DNA of 6,557 nucleotides from Atribacterota bacterium (GTDB lineage Bacteria; Atribacterota; Phoenicimicrobiia; Phoenicimicrobiales; Phoenicimicrobiaceae), in assembly GCA_030668465.1 (NCBI GenBank), contig DAOUTX010000060.1, positions 1 through 6,557 on the forward strand, given 5' to 3'. The position numbers and the translations under genes are program-made. The notes beneath the pieces are model-generated. The model worked only from the letters and a program-made list of their open reading frames with translations. It was not told the DNA's origin and did not search any database. Of this stretch, positions 5,653-6,557 are shown piece after piece. Each line of letters starts with the position of its first letter. The first letter of the stretch is position 1.

Positions 5653-6557
5653 GTGAAAATATCAATAGGGATAATAACTAAAGACTTTAATTCTTTAGAG
5701 CCCATAGATGAATTTTTAGAAAATGCTTCAAAACATAATCATAAAATTTACAGTATAATAATTGTGTATTCCCATGGCTGTGATATTCGGTTGGTAGAAA
5801 GTTTAGAAAAAAAAGTCAAAGTCTTTTCGGTAAAGATAAACGATGTTCCGGAGATAAAAGAACAGTTAATAATGACAGGCCTATCTACAGAAAATATTGA
5901 AAATTTACTCAATTGCCCTACCCTAAAAAAATATGGAAAAGTACCTTATGGTTTGAATAGAAATTATGCCCTAATAAAGGCTTTATTAAGCGGTTCAGAG
6001 GCATTAGTTTTTATCGATACTGATGTCTATCCCAGAGTATTGGTAAAAAAAAACGATGAAGTAAAGGAAAAAGAGATAGATTTCATCGGAAAACATTTAG
6101 AATATTTAAAGAAAGAAGAAGTTATTATTACCACCAGTGATTACTCCGGTTATTACATTATTCCCCCCATGAGCTTTACCGGAATGAAGGAACTATTTAT
6201 TGGTTTGCAAAAAGAAGATGCTTATGAACTTTTAAGAAATTCCGACCAACATAATTGCCTGAATTTAGATAATGATAAAAGGCGAAAAATATTTGAAACA
6301 GATAAGATATTAGGAGGAAATGTAGCAATTAAATTAAGTGCCCTTAAAGAATTACCTCCTTTTTTTTCTACCGTGTATAATGTAAACGGTGAGAATGTTC
6401 TCTCTCGCGGAGAGGATACCCTCCTGGGAATTAAATTAAAAAAGAGCGATAAAAAATGTATTGATATAGATACTAAAATATTCCACAATACCTTTGGAAA
6501 TTATCCTGAGGTACCGGATATAAAAAAAGATAAATCTATAAAAGATAGATTTTATTA
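5653..6557 (+). CDS. GT-A type glycosyltransferase-like protein, 3' end outside window
   Basis: The reading frame stays open from GTG 5653 to the last base, giving 301 codons without a stop. AAAGGGGGTG at 5638-5647, with GGGGG seven bases before GTG, supports this start; the adjacent in-frame TTG (5650) is less likely. The N-terminus reads KISIGIITKDFNSLEPIDEF, the opening strand and helix common in GT-A enzymes. NRNYAL (102-107) is followed by VFIDTD (119-124), where D122 and D124 fit the DxD metal/nucleotide-sugar site. Further on are GGN (221-223), GEDT (253-256, a possible catalytic-base acidic pair) and H278 in FHNTF, a common late histidine. These fit a metal-dependent sugar transferase, probably cytoplasmic, adding sugar to a glycan, lipid or small acceptor. 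Donor and acceptor cannot be read, and overall similarity to well-known GT2 members is modest. The function of the missing C-terminus is unknown. Confidence 0.75.
   Translation, partial: MKISIGIITKDFNSLEPIDEFLENASKHNHKIYSIIIVYSHGCDIRLVESLEKKVKVFSVKINDVPEIKEQLIMTGLSTENIENLLNCPTLKKYGKVPYGLNRNYALIKALLSGSEALVFIDTDVYPRVLVKKNDEVKEKEIDFIGKHLEYLKKEEVIITTSDYSGYYIIPPMSFTGMKELFIGLQKEDAYELLRNSDQHNCLNLDNDKRRKIFETDKILGGNVAIKLSALKELPPFFSTVYNVNGENVLSRGEDTLLGIKLKKSDKKCIDIDTKIFHNTFGNYPEVPDIKKDKSIKDRFY

Noticed and set aside
6222..6488. Open frame of 88 codons on the - strand
   Set aside because: It is antisense to the glycosyltransferase-like gene, which has conserved motifs in this region and an intact frame.

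Overview
The window is AT-rich bacterial DNA with purine-rich Shine-Dalgarno sequences ahead of most genes, two non-ATG starts (TTG, GTG), and every supported gene on the + strand. This fits an anaerobic, low-GC lineage such as Clostridia or a related deep-branching group (Atribacterota-like genomes look similar). No marker gene is present, so the taxonomic suggestion is weak.

Layout. (1) Positions 1-498 hold the C-terminal part of a class I SAM-dependent methyltransferase that runs off the left edge. (2) Positions 499-995 are a gene-free stretch of about 500 bases. It starts, one base after the stop codon, with a GC-richer patch of three abutting stem-loops (499-582). Further on are an 18-base palindrome followed by T runs, a pair of 20-base direct repeats 37 bases apart, and inverted repeats in the leader of the next gene. 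(3) Positions 996-1811 encode a ZIP-family metal transporter of the GufA/ZupT type. (4) Positions 1909-3369 encode a secreted alpha/beta hydrolase with an N-terminal beta-rich domain. A PlsC-type acyltransferase (3384-3971, TTG start) follows 14 bases later and is almost certainly cotranscribed. (5) Positions 4116-4805 encode an aspartate/glutamate racemase-family protein. It is followed 29 bases later by an unrecognised two-helix membrane protein with a winged-helix-like C-terminus (4835-5575). (6) From 5653 to the right edge, a GTG-started GT-A type glycosyltransferase-like protein remains open and has no stop in the window.

How the genes may work together. The hydrolase and PlsC genes form a tight pair that could link ester cleavage outside the membrane with acyl-lipid synthesis inside it, but this is inference from spacing. 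The racemase and membrane protein form a second probable transcription unit. The glycosyltransferase may have its own promoter (a perfect TATAAT at 5600-5605). I see no defence system, CRISPR array, transposase, integrase, tRNA or rRNA. The least explained parts are the structured non-coding block at 499-995 and the membrane-anchored winged-helix-like protein.
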